Shown here: positions 48,579 to 55,939 of the stretch, in pieces
How positions within the stretch are numbered: position 1 is the stretch's first letter
How the letters are laid out: every line of letters begins with the position of its first letter
Origin: Planctomycetaceae bacterium
GTDB lineage: Bacteria > Planctomycetota > Planctomycetia > Pirellulales > Pirellulaceae
Length of the DNA: 60,502 bases
Assembly: GCA_002709225.1 (NCBI GenBank)
Contig: PAQH01000134.1
Coordinates: 1 to 60,502 of the forward strand
Direction of reading: 5' to 3'
Made by a program: the position numbers and the translations under genes
The notes under the pieces: generated by a model
The model's database searches: none
What the model was told of the DNA's origin: nothing
Seen by the model: only the letters and a program-made list of their open reading frames with translations

Positions 48579-49075
48579 GCGAGATGGAAGGCCCGGCGCT
48601 TCGGCGGAAGAAATGGGACGAACGCTTCTTGGAGATGGCCGAACTCGTAGCGGGTTGGAGCCGAGACCCTTCGACGAAGTGCGGGTGCGTCATCGTCCGC
48701 CCGGATCGAACGATCGCGGCGACGGGCTACAACGGCTTCGTCCGAGGGTGTCCGGTCCGAGAGGATGAGGTCGAGCGCGACGAGAAGCTCTCTCGGGTTG
48801 TTCATGCCGAGACCAACGCGCTCCTTGCCGCGAAGGAGCCGGTCGAAGGCTACCTCGCATACGTCTATCCTTTCCTCCCATGCGATCGGTGCGCGGTGAA
48901 CTTGATCCAGGCCGGGATCGCCCGAGTCGTCACCGTGACGGGTCTCGTGGATATCGCGGAGGATCGTTGGGCGGCGGCGTTCGGGAAGACGAAGCGGTAC
49001 TTCGAGGAGAGCGGCGTGTCGTTGACGATCTATTCTTGGAAGACGAGGGAGATCGTCTACGAGGTCTTCCGATGA
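48575..49075 (+). CDS. Deoxycytidylate (dCMP) deaminase
   Basis: 166 residues. Zinc site 'VVHAETNALL' (His/Glu, ~76-78) and 'PFLPCDRCAVNLIQAGI' (two Cys, ~102-105); the N-terminus 'VAGWSRDPSTKCGCVIVRPD' and 'ATGYNGF' are typical. Converts dCMP to dUMP, the substrate for the thymidylate-synthase-family enzyme encoded nearby, so it feeds the modified-base pathway. Confidence 0.93.
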   Translation: MSEMEGPALRRKKWDERFLEMAELVAGWSRDPSTKCGCVIVRPDRTIAATGYNGFVRGCPVREDEVERDEKLSRVVHAETNALLAAKEPVEGYLAYVYPFLPCDRCAVNLIQAGIARVVTVTGLVDIAEDRWAAAFGKTKRYFEESGVSLTIYSWKTREIVYEVFR

Positions 49076-49461
49076 GTGAGAGCGATCTTCGGCGGCGAGT
49101 GATCGTCGCGATGCGAAAGTATGACGCGGTGGCGGTCGAGAACCCGGCGGGGCCGGGAACGCCCGACGTCAACTACGTCGAGGGTTGGGTTGAGTTGAAG
49201 TGGATGAGGCGGTGGCCCGAATCGGACATCGTTCGGATCGACCACTTCACTCAACAGCAGAGGGTTTGGCTAAAGAAGAGGCACCACCGCGACGGTAACG
49301 TGTGGCTGCTACTCCAAGTCGGCAACGACTACCTCTTCTTTGACGGTAAGACGGCGGCGGAGTACGTCGGGAAGGTTTCGAGAGCGGAACTATACGAGAA
49401 GGCATTCGAGGTCACGAACGATCTCGCGCCGGAAACTTTGGAGAGGATTCTATGCGTGTGA
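49072..49461 (+). CDS. PD-(D/E)xK nuclease (VRR-NUC-like)
   Basis: 129 residues from the ATG overlapping the deaminase stop. 'ENPAGPGTPDVNYVEGWVELKW' gives the PD...E-x-K catalytic set, followed by 'DHFTQQQRVWLKKRHHRDGN' and 'VWLLLQVGNDYLFF', as in VRR-NUC and resolvase-like enzymes. Probably a DNA structure-specific nuclease for replication or recombination. Confidence 0.82.
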   Translation: MSESDLRRRVIVAMRKYDAVAVENPAGPGTPDVNYVEGWVELKWMRRWPESDIVRIDHFTQQQRVWLKKRHHRDGNVWLLLQVGNDYLFFDGKTAAEYVGKVSRAELYEKAFEVTNDLAPETLERILCV

Positions 49462-49781
49462 CTCTGGAACGAGATGAGAAGCTCCGTCTGGCCCAGCGGC
49501 GGCTCGGGCTTTCGCAGGACGGTCTGCGGAAGAAGCTTAAGGTAGGAGCCGAGCAGGTTCGTCGTTGGTACTACGACGCCGAGGAGATCCCGACGAAGGT
49601 CCTCAAGGATCTCCCGACGGGCGCTCCCTCGAAGGCCGAGAAGTGCTGGATCCTCCGCCGACGCGAGGGGATGACGATCGAGGACGTTGCTAAGGACATG
49701 GGAATCTCCCGCGTCTGGGTCTGGAAGATGGAGAAGGGTCAAGAGGACCCGAAGGAACTCGCGGACTACTGGGGGATCTAA
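49452..49781 (+). CDS. DNA-binding protein with two XRE-type HTH motifs
   Basis: 109 residues overlapping the nuclease gene by 10 bases. First HTH 'LAQRRLGLSQDGLRKKLKVG' with 'AEQVRRWYYDAEEIPTKVLK', second 'MTIEDVAKDMGISRVWVWKM' with 'EKGQEDPKELADYW'. Both halves look Cro/CI-like, so one chain may bind as a pseudo-dimer. Candidate early-gene regulator, coupled to the primase-helicase gene. Confidence 0.75.
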   Translation: MRVTLERDEKLRLAQRRLGLSQDGLRKKLKVGAEQVRRWYYDAEEIPTKVLKDLPTGAPSKAEKCWILRRREGMTIEDVAKDMGISRVWVWKMEKGQEDPKELADYWGI

Positions 49782-49784
49782 CAC

Positions 49785-52169
49785 GTGGCTGTCGTACCGA
49801 ACTACGACGCCTCGATCGAGTTTCTCCAGAAGTGGCGGGCGAAGGGGCCGTGGATCCTCACGGCTATCGAACCCGACCGGAAGGGGATCGCGACCGAGAC
49901 GCTCAAGGATGAAGCGGAGGTCCGGACTTTTCTCGAAGAGCACGGCGACACCCGCAATATTTACTTCTCGGTGAACCCGACCCGGTGGCCGATCAACAAG
50001 AAGGCGTCGCGAGAGGATATCGCGTCGCTGGATTGGCTCCACGTTGACGTTGACCCGCGTAACGGGAAGGAACTCAAAGATGAACGCGAGCGGGCGCTCC
50101 GGCTCCTCACGAATCCTCCGAAGGGTATTCCGAAGCCGACTTGCGTCGTGTTCTCGGGAGGCGGCTACCAGGGCTTTTGGCGCCTTGAAGACGCGATGGA
50201 GATCGAGGGGAAGCCGGATGCGTACGCGCTCGCGGCTCGATACAACAAGCAGATCGAGCGGCTCTACGAAGCGGACCATTGCCATAACGTTGACCGGATC
50301 ATGCGACTTCCGGGCACGATCAATCGACCTGACGAGAAGAAACGAAAGAAGGGTCGCAAGCCAACTCTCGCGGACGTCATCTTCTTTGATGAAGAGAGCT
50401 ACCCGCTCTCGACCTTCACTCCCGCGCCCGAAGTGGACTCCCCTTCGGGCGGTTTCACGGGAAGAGGCGGCGTCTCTATATCCGGCAACATCAAGCGGCT
50501 TTCTTCGATCGACGATCTCCCGGACGATCTCCCGGATTGGGTGAAGGTCCTGATCGTTCAAGGGTTCGATCCCGAGAACCCCGGAAAGTTTGAGTCGAGG
50601 TCGGAGTGTCTCTTCGCGGTTCTTTGCGCGATGGCGAGGTGCCCGACCGAGATCGACGACGACACGATGTTCTCGGTCATCACCGATCCCGACTTCCATA
50701 TCTCCGAGTCGGTCTTGGAGAAGAAAGGGAACGCCGAGAAGTACGCGATCCGCCAGATCTCCCGAGCGAAGGAGGTCGCGATCGACCCGGCGCTCGTCGA
50801 GTTCAACGATCGCTACGCGGTCATCCAGGGGATCGGCGGCAAGTGCCGGATCGTCGAGGAGGTCTTCGATCCGGGCCTGGAGCGGTTCAAGCTCCAGAAG
50901 ATCGGTTTCGACGACTTCCGAAACGCCTGGATGAATCGGAAGATTCAGATCGGCGAAGACAAGAACGGGAACCCCGTGATGGTCCCGCTCGGGAAGTGGT
51001 GGCTCGAACACCCGAAGCGGCGGCAGTACCGAGCGATGGCCTTCGAGCCGGGCATCGAGCGCGATGACGTCTATAACCTCTGGCGAGGGTTCGCGGTCGA
51101 GGCGAAGCCGGGCGAGAAGCACGAGAGCTTCCTGACCCACATCAAACAGAATCTGTGCGACAACGACCCGGAGGTCTACGACTATCTCATCGGTTGGCTC
51201 GCGAGGCTCGTCCAGTTCCCCGCGAAGCTCGGCGAGGCGGCGGTGATCCTTCAAGGAGACCAAGGAACCGGGAAGAGTTTCTTCGCTAAGACAATCGGAA
51301 CCCTCGTGGGCCGACACTTCCTCCATATTTCTAACTCGTCTCACCTCACCGGGAACTTCAACGCCCACCTCCGGGATTGCGTCTTCCTCTTCGCTGACGA
51401 GGCGTTCTTCGCTGGAGACAAGCGACACGAGTCGGTCCTGAAGACGCTCATCACCGAGCGGCACCTCGTGATCGAGGCGAAGGGCGTGGACGCGGAACCG
51501 GCGCGGAACTGCGTTCACCTCGTGATGGCCTCGAATGAGGAGTGGGTCGTGCCGGCGGGCTTCGGCGACCGACGCTTCTTCGTCCTCAACGTCTCCGACG
51601 CCCAGCGAGGAAATCCGGGCTACTTCCGCTCGATTCAAGCGGACCTCGACGACGGGGGCTACGAGTCGCTCCTTGCGTTCCTTCTCGCCTACGACCTCTC
51701 GGACTTCGAGGTGCGGAACGTCCCGAAGACGAAGGGTCACGACCAGCAAAAGAAGTATACGATGCCGGTCGAGAAGGAGTGGTGGTTCCAGAAGCTGGTG
51801 GAAGGCTTCCTCGCTCCGGCGGGCTCGGGACCGTCTTGGCCTCGGGAAATCCCGAAGGAGGATCTGTACTCGGAGTTCGTGGATTACGCGACGGCGAGAC
51901 GGATGCCTCGGATCACCTCGAAGACCGCCTTCGCGAAGGTCCTCTCGGACTTCTGGCCGGGGAAGGTCGAAATCAAGCAGTATCGGAAGCCGGTCGAGGT
52001 CCGTCTTCCGGGCGGACGGTTGGAGCAGCGTAGCTCCGCGTATTGGTACGTGGATATTCCCCCGTTGGAGGACTTCCGAAAGAAGTTTGAAGAGGTCTCC
52101 AACATGACCATTGACTGGGAAAAGGAGTCGAAAGATGGGCGAGAAGAGACGAGCGATCCGGGATTCTGA
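49785..52169 (+). CDS. Primase-helicase (RepB-like primase fused to SF3-type helicase, DUF5906-like)
   Basis: 794 residues, GTG start at 49785. The N-terminal archaeo-eukaryotic-type primase domain has 'WLHVDVDPRNGKE' (~85, catalytic Asp pair), 'CVVFSGGGYQGFWRLE' and 'HNVDRIMRLPGTINRPD'. The C-terminal helicase has Walker A 'LQGDQGTGKSFFAKTIG' (~490), Walker B 'CVFLFADEAFFAG', and 'VMASNEEWVVPAGFGDRRFF'. One protein starts DNA strands and unwinds the fork, the core of this phage's replisome with polymerase A. Confidence 0.9.
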   Translation: MAVVPNYDASIEFLQKWRAKGPWILTAIEPDRKGIATETLKDEAEVRTFLEEHGDTRNIYFSVNPTRWPINKKASREDIASLDWLHVDVDPRNGKELKDERERALRLLTNPPKGIPKPTCVVFSGGGYQGFWRLEDAMEIEGKPDAYALAARYNKQIERLYEADHCHNVDRIMRLPGTINRPDEKKRKKGRKPTLADVIFFDEESYPLSTFTPAPEVDSPSGGFTGRGGVSISGNIKRLSSIDDLPDDLPDWVKVLIVQGFDPENPGKFESRSECLFAVLCAMARCPTEIDDDTMFSVITDPDFHISESVLEKKGNAEKYAIRQISRAKEVAIDPALVEFNDRYAVIQGIGGKCRIVEEVFDPGLERFKLQKIGFDDFRNAWMNRKIQIGEDKNGNPVMVPLGKWWLEHPKRRQYRAMAFEPGIERDDVYNLWRGFAVEAKPGEKHESFLTHIKQNLCDNDPEVYDYLIGWLARLVQFPAKLGEAAVILQGDQGTGKSFFAKTIGTLVGRHFLHISNSSHLTGNFNAHLRDCVFLFADEAFFAGDKRHESVLKTLITERHLVIEAKGVDAEPARNCVHLVMASNEEWVVPAGFGDRRFFVLNVSDAQRGNPGYFRSIQADLDDGGYESLLAFLLAYDLSDFEVRNVPKTKGHDQQKKYTMPVEKEWWFQKLVEGFLAPAGSGPSWPREIPKEDLYSEFVDYATARRMPRITSKTAFAKVLSDFWPGKVEIKQYRKPVEVRLPGGRLEQRSSAYWYVDIPPLEDFRKKFEEVSNMTIDWEKESKDGREETSDPGF

Positions 52170-52302
52170 GCGGCGGAACCGAGCGAAGGCGATCCAACTC
52201 GCGGCGGGTCGGGCGATTTCTTTTGACGCTCTTCTTCCCGCCCCGGATTTACTTTCGTTGACCTCAGACCTACGCTTACGAAGCGGGCGGGGTGCTCGCT
52301 AA
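52135..52302 (+). CDS. Short basic protein (uncertain)
   Basis: 55 residues from an ATG at 52135 inside the end of the primase-helicase gene, with AAAAGGAG 9 bases upstream. MGEKRRAIRDSERRNRAKAI is strongly basic; the remainder is Leu/Ser-rich and runs across the promoter-like element at 52248-52276, which argues the 3' part may be non-functional. Could be genuine or chance. Confidence 0.35.
   Translation: MGEKRRAIRDSERRNRAKAIQLAAGRAISFDALLPAPDLLSLTSDLRLRSGRGAR
52248..52276 (+). promoter_or_regulatory. Early promoter P6
   Basis: TTTACTTTCGTTGA matches P4 exactly for 15 bases; TTTACT (52248-52253) is followed after 17 bases by TACGCT (52271-52276), a poor -10. It precedes the gene at 52314 by 38 bases. 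The motif conservation is stronger than the -10, hinting at an activator site. Confidence 0.55.
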
Positions 52303-52313
52303 GGAGATCCGAA

Positions 52314-52856
52314 ATGGCAGAACGAAACGTCATGTCAGGAACCGAGAAGATTCGTCTAGCTCGGTTCCTTGAACAGCACGCGACGGAGTTCAACGAGTCG
52401 AAGCCGGGACTGAAGGCGATCGCCGAGCGAGTCGAAGAGGAACTCGGAATCACGATCACCGCGAAGGCTCTCGCCTACCACGTCCAGAACCTCGCCGAAG
52501 CGGTTCCTGAACTTGAAATTCAGAACTGGACGAAGGAGGCCGGGCGAATCGGGAAGGTCAGTCAAAAAGCCTTTGACGACGTCATCGCCCGTCTAGACCG
52601 TATGGAGAAGCGGCGTTCCGAGGGCGGAGGCGGCGCTGTTCATCGAGCGGAGTTTGAGACTCTCCAAGATTCCGTCGCGGCGGCTCGCCGAGGAGTTTTC
52701 TCTCTTACGGACCGGATGCCCGACGTAGAAGGTCTTATCGAGAGGATCGACGGTCTGGAGACCTACCTTCTCGAACTCGCCGAAATCATCACCAAGACGA
52801 CCGGCCAGACCGTTCCCAAAATGAAGAAGATTACCGTTGAACCCCCTCGGGGATAG
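52314..52856 (+). CDS. Possible DNA-binding early protein with coiled coil
   Basis: 180 residues after TAAGGAGATCCGAA. N-terminal part ('GTEKIRLARFLEQHATEF', 'LKAIAERVEEELGITITAKALAYHVQNL') reads like a helix-turn-helix. The centre is Gly-rich ('RRSEGGGGAVHRAEF') and the C-terminal half forms a coiled coil ('GLIERIDGLETYLLELAEI'). Alone between promoter P6 and a terminator, as expected for a regulator made in its own transcript. Function inferred only. Confidence 0.55.
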   Translation: MAERNVMSGTEKIRLARFLEQHATEFNESKPGLKAIAERVEEELGITITAKALAYHVQNLAEAVPELEIQNWTKEAGRIGKVSQKAFDDVIARLDRMEKRRSEGGGGAVHRAEFETLQDSVAAARRGVFSLTDRMPDVEGLIERIDGLETYLLELAEIITKTTGQTVPKMKKITVEPPRG

Positions 52857-52868
52857 GACCCCCGCCCC

Positions 52869-52903
52869 GGCGGGCGGATGACCGAAAGGTCCCGCCCGCC
52901 TTT
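52869..52903 (+). terminator. Intrinsic terminator abutting the next start codon
   Basis: GGCGGGCGG / CCGCCCGCC (52869-52877, 52892-52900) with inner ACC-GAAA-GGT, then TTT at 52901-52903. The ATG of the next gene is at 52904, so readthrough transcripts would carry a hidden start. Confidence 0.9.
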
Positions 52904-53206
52904 ATGCCTGACGACCGATACAGCGTGAACCCTTTCGAGGCGGTCCCGAAGACGGGCGACGGCTTCCCGATCTATCCGGGGATGCCCGTGTTCGTCGCGT
53001 CTCCGTTCTCGACCAAGAAGGTCTACGAGGACGTTGTCCACTTCGTCGATCAAGACGGAGAAGTCGTCTTGAAGTCGAGTTGGGTCGAAGACGACGGCTA
53101 CGACTGCTCGAAGGCGATTGACTGGGAGAAGACCGATCGGGTCTTTTGGTACGAAAGTCGGGCGCTCGAAGCGGTCGCGAAGATCGAGAAGGAGGCGGAA
53201 CGATGA
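52904..53206 (+). CDS. Early protein of unknown function (100 aa), start uncertain
   Basis: The frame MPDDRYSVNPFEAVPKTGDG is open from 52904, directly behind a terminator and without a ribosome site. GTG 52925 and ATG 52982 are alternatives. The sequence 'YPGMPVFVASPFSTKKVYEDVVHFVDQDGEVVLKSSW' suggests a small SH3-like barrel. Its stop couples to the next gene (ATGA). Confidence 0.55.
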   Translation: MPDDRYSVNPFEAVPKTGDGFPIYPGMPVFVASPFSTKKVYEDVVHFVDQDGEVVLKSSWVEDDGYDCSKAIDWEKTDRVFWYESRALEAVAKIEKEAER

Positions 53207-53493
53207 GCAGAGGAAGGTTGACTAATCAGATTCGGGAGATCGCTCAGGAGCGGCTCGGGCGAGAGATCGACCAAGTCGAGCTTCGGCTCTATCCCTACCT
53301 CCAATACACGATGATGAATGACCAGCGGCTCGACCCGGCGAAGATCAACGGCGAGGAGCGGAAGATCCTCCAGTCGCTCCGCGAGGGCGGTTTCATCGAG
53401 GGCGGAGCCTCGGGTCTTTCGATGACGAAAGATTTTTGGGACGCGATCAACGAGATCCTCTGGATCTCTTACGTCGAAAGAGGCGCGGAGTGA
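53203..53493 (+). CDS. Early protein of unknown function (96 aa)
   Basis: ATG 53203 after GAAGGAGGCGGAACG. MSRGRLTNQIREIAQERLGR..., helical, with 'MTKDFWDAINEILWISYVE' at the end. 'EERKILQSLREGGFIEGGAS' and 'GLSMTKDF' recall winged-helix proteins ending in a beta wing, so DNA binding is possible. Confidence 0.55.
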   Translation: MSRGRLTNQIREIAQERLGREIDQVELRLYPYLQYTMMNDQRLDPAKINGEERKILQSLREGGFIEGGASGLSMTKDFWDAINEILWISYVERGAE

Positions 53494-53885
53494 TTGAGTC
53501 TTTCGTAGAGCGGATTCGGTCGGTGATGAAGAAGCGGCAAGGGAACTACGCGCCCCCTCGCCTCAACTTCGAGATCGAGGCGCGGCTCGTCACGACGTTT
53601 CTCCAAGGGCGTGGGTTGCTCCGTCCGGGGAAGAAGATCACCGCCGAGGATATCCCCTCGCTACGATTACTCGCGAAGCAGGCCCGGCTCGCGGCGGGCT
53701 TTCACGACGACTCGTGGCTGGATATCGTCGGGTACGCGGAGACCGTTTCCCAACTCGACGAGGAGCAACTCAATGACGGAGCTTTCCGAACGAATCCGAG
53801 AGAAGCCGAAGAGTCTTTGGGGATCGGCGTGGCTGGGGGAGCAGAGGGCTCTAGCCTACGCGAAGAAGAACGGGATCACCGATGA
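53490..53885 (+). CDS. DUF6378-like helical protein
   Basis: 131 residues, GTG start at 53490 overlapping the previous stop. 'RSVMKKRQGNYAPPRLNFEIEARL', 'AKQARLAAGFHDDSWLDIVGYA' correspond to the DUF6378 family as I remember it: small helical phage proteins probably binding nucleotides (MazG-like). The last 113 bases are overlapped by the next gene in another frame, so the true C-terminus may be under double constraint. Confidence 0.7.
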   Translation: MIESFVERIRSVMKKRQGNYAPPRLNFEIEARLVTTFLQGRGLLRPGKKITAEDIPSLRLLAKQARLAAGFHDDSWLDIVGYAETVSQLDEEQLNDGAFRTNPREAEESLGIGVAGGAEGSSLREEERDHR

Positions 53886-54333
53886 GGACTCGATCTCGAA
53901 TCTCGTCAGGCGGTCGATCAACTTCCAAGTCGCCGAAGACTACCGGCTCCAAGTCGAGCGAGCCCCGTCCGACGCTATACAGATGTTTCCAAGCCAAGGC
54001 CGAAAGCACAAGGGACGCGGAACGGTCGTCTGGCTTCACTTCGACTTCGTTGGCTCGGACGTTATCCGAGACCCGTTTGATCCTCCTTTTGACTTTACTG
54101 CGTTGTCTTTGGACGACCAAATGGGAATCACTTCGGAACTTACCGAGACCGAGGCGACGTTCGTTCGTCTTCTCGCCTCGGGTCTCACTTCCGTCGAAGC
54201 TGGGAAGGCGATGGGATTCCAGGTGAGGAAGGAGACGAAGAAGAAGGGCGGGAAGGAGTACGTCTACGACCGATGCTCGGTCGCGGACCACCTCAAGAAA
54301 ACGATACTCGATAAGTTCGGAGGAGCGGGATGA
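53773..54333 (+). CDS. LuxR-type HTH protein, candidate late-gene regulator
   Basis: 186 residues from ATG 53773, which has GAGGAG 8 bases upstream even though it lies 113 bases inside the preceding gene. N-terminal part helical ('NLVRRSINFQVAEDYRLQVE'). The C-terminal ~65 residues carry 'LTETEATFVRLLASGLTSVEAGKAMGFQV' and 'CSVADHLKKTILDKFGGAG', the LuxR/sigma region 4-like HTH pattern. A DNA-binding transcription factor is likely; phage sigma-like factors are an alternative. Confidence 0.65.
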   Translation: MTELSERIREKPKSLWGSAWLGEQRALAYAKKNGITDEDSISNLVRRSINFQVAEDYRLQVERAPSDAIQMFPSQGRKHKGRGTVVWLHFDFVGSDVIRDPFDPPFDFTALSLDDQMGITSELTETEATFVRLLASGLTSVEAGKAMGFQVRKETKKKGGKEYVYDRCSVADHLKKTILDKFGGAG

Positions 54334-54854
54334 AGATTGTTGTAGTTGAACCTCACGCGGATGACGCGATCCTTTCGATGGGCGGTCACATCGAGCGATG
54401 GGTCAAGGACGGAGACCCGGTGACGATCCTGACCGTGTACGGAAACCCGAAGCGAGACGCCGAGGCGAAGGCGTACGCCGAGGCGGTCGGCGCTTCTCAT
54501 ATCGCGCTCGGGCTCGCCGAGGGAACCCCGCTCGAAGAGCACGCCGGAGAGTTCGTCTTCCCCGAAGACACCGTCTTGATCTTCCCGATCGGGATCCAGC
54601 ATCCCGACCACATCGAGGTCGCGTCTCTCGCGGACGAAGATGACTGGCGCTATCTCGACCAGCCGTACGGCTCAAAAGTCGGAAACGCCGAGGAGGTCAT
54701 CGAGAAGACGACCGGGCTCGCGGTCCATTCGCTCTTCCGCCCGCACGCGCGGAAGTACCGACACGTCAAGCTCTTCAAGACCCAATCCAAGTTCTTCTAC
54801 TACAACGACCCGAAGGTCCTCGCGATGAACCTGGAGGTGGTGTTCCGTGCCTGA
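54330..54854 (+). CDS. PIG-L/LmbE-type deacetylase
   Basis: 174 residues. The motif 'VEPHADDAILSMGGHIERW' keeps the zinc ligands His9 and Asp12 and the catalytic Asp11, with Ala at two normally conserved places (HPDDE becomes HADDA). The second zinc His is in 'GIQHPDHIE' (~92). These enzymes remove acetyl groups from GlcNAc-type sugars. In a phage with a DNA-sugar cluster it could produce an amino sugar on DNA or a sugar nucleotide. Shorter than the family norm (~230). Confidence 0.82.
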   Translation: MKIVVVEPHADDAILSMGGHIERWVKDGDPVTILTVYGNPKRDAEAKAYAEAVGASHIALGLAEGTPLEEHAGEFVFPEDTVLIFPIGIQHPDHIEVASLADEDDWRYLDQPYGSKVGNAEEVIEKTTGLAVHSLFRPHARKYRHVKLFKTQSKFFYYNDPKVLAMNLEVVFRA

Positions 54855-55233
54855 TATCTACCACGACTGCTCTTTCGACTTCTCCCGCGACGACGTTCGG
54901 GTCATCTCGGCGAATCCCGTCGCGGCGGCGAAGTTCGTCCACGACCGCTTCTACCAAGGCGGCGTCGAGGTTTACTTCAACGAGGGTGTCAACGATCCGC
55001 CTTCGATTCTGATGACCGACTCGATCGACAGCGAACTTCTCGGGAAGCTGGAACTCGAAGAGTGGAACACCGTCGCGGCGTTCTTCTTCTTTCCAGAGGA
55101 GGACGGTCGCAAGCGGGTCTGGATCACGGTCTTCTTCGAGGGCGAGGAGATCCACGGCGTCTCACGTCACGACGTAGAGAAGACTCTCTCCGCCGAGGAC
55201 TGGGCGAAGCTCACGAGGGGAGATAAGGCGTGA
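54847..55233 (+). CDS. Early protein of unknown function (128 aa)
   Basis: GTG start at 54847 after GGAGGTGG, overlapping the deacetylase by 8 bases. Acidic, aromatic-rich ('YQGGVEVYFNEGVNDPPSIL', 'EEWNTVAAFFFFPEEDGRKR'). Alpha/beta, no motif known to me. Coupled to the following gene (GTGA). Confidence 0.55.
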   Translation: MPDIYHDCSFDFSRDDVRVISANPVAAAKFVHDRFYQGGVEVYFNEGVNDPPSILMTDSIDSELLGKLELEEWNTVAAFFFFPEEDGRKRVWITVFFEGEEIHGVSRHDVEKTLSAEDWAKLTRGDKA

Positions 55234-55619
55234 TCCGGGTATCGGGCGGAAAACGGGCGGCGCTCGAAGGTCTTTCGATCCGAGCGGCGGTCGAGGTTCT
55301 CGACGAACTCGGCTCGGGCGAAGACCCAATCAAGGTTTACGCTTCGAGCTTTCCCAATCTCGAAGACCAATACCTCCCAACCGACGCGGAGATGGTACGG
55401 AACTGGCTCGAAGACATTCACTCCGTCTCGGGTCTTTCGTACATCGGGATTGATAGTGAGTACGCCCACGAGTGTCGGGTCGGATACTTCGGGCTCTCGG
55501 GCTTCCGAGTCGGGACGCTTCGGGGGATGGTCCGTGATCGACTCTTCGATCCGTCGATAGCTCAATCAACTCGGGCGGGCGCTTGGGGGCTTTTCGCTGA
55601 AGTGGAGATCGTGCCGTGA
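55230..55619 (+). CDS. Early protein of unknown function (129 aa)
   Basis: GTG start at 55230 with GGGGAGATAAGG upstream. 'MIRVSGGKRAALEGLSIRAAV' then 'YLPTDAEMVRNWLEDIHSVSGL'. The middle 'IGIDSEYAHECRVGYFGLSGFRVG' might be a small beta sheet. Not recognised. Confidence 0.5.
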   Translation: MIRVSGGKRAALEGLSIRAAVEVLDELGSGEDPIKVYASSFPNLEDQYLPTDAEMVRNWLEDIHSVSGLSYIGIDSEYAHECRVGYFGLSGFRVGTLRGMVRDRLFDPSIAQSTRAGAWGLFAEVEIVP

Positions 55620-55939
55620 GAAAGTTTCTTGCTCGTCAAGTTTACCGATTCTTCTTCATCGACCGGATGCTTGAAGCGGCGGAGAAGGATATCAAAGCGG
55701 CGGAGGCTCGGCTTGCTACAGAGATCCGGGAATCATCGAGGGAGACGGTAGAAATCCGTGAACGGCTCGATACGCTTTCGAGCCGGGTCGATCAGATAGA
55801 CCCGGAGGTGGCGCTCGCGACCAATCAAGCTGTACGGTTCCGCGAGCACGTTGAGCTCTCCAATCAGATCGGAGAGCTTCGGGAACTCGTAGGCGCTCTT
55901 TCGCGTCGATTGGAAAGGACGGACTCGGATGGTCGATGA
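55616..55939 (+). CDS. Coiled-coil protein
   Basis: 107 residues from GTG 55616. Basic aromatic N-terminus ('KFLARQVYRFFFIDRMLEAA') followed by a heptad-rich helix to the end ('ESSRETVEIRERLDTLSSRV', 'IGELRELVGALSRRLER'). Possibly membrane-associated through its N-terminus. Overlaps the next gene by 11 bases. Confidence 0.55.
   Translation: MRKFLARQVYRFFFIDRMLEAAEKDIKAAEARLATEIRESSRETVEIRERLDTLSSRVDQIDPEVALATNQAVRFREHVELSNQIGELRELVGALSRRLERTDSDGR

Noticed and set aside
49329..51749. An 806-codon open frame on the minus strand
   Set aside because: Antisense to the nuclease, HTH and primase-helicase genes, whose motifs are clear on the + strand. Composition is typical of an antisense shadow.
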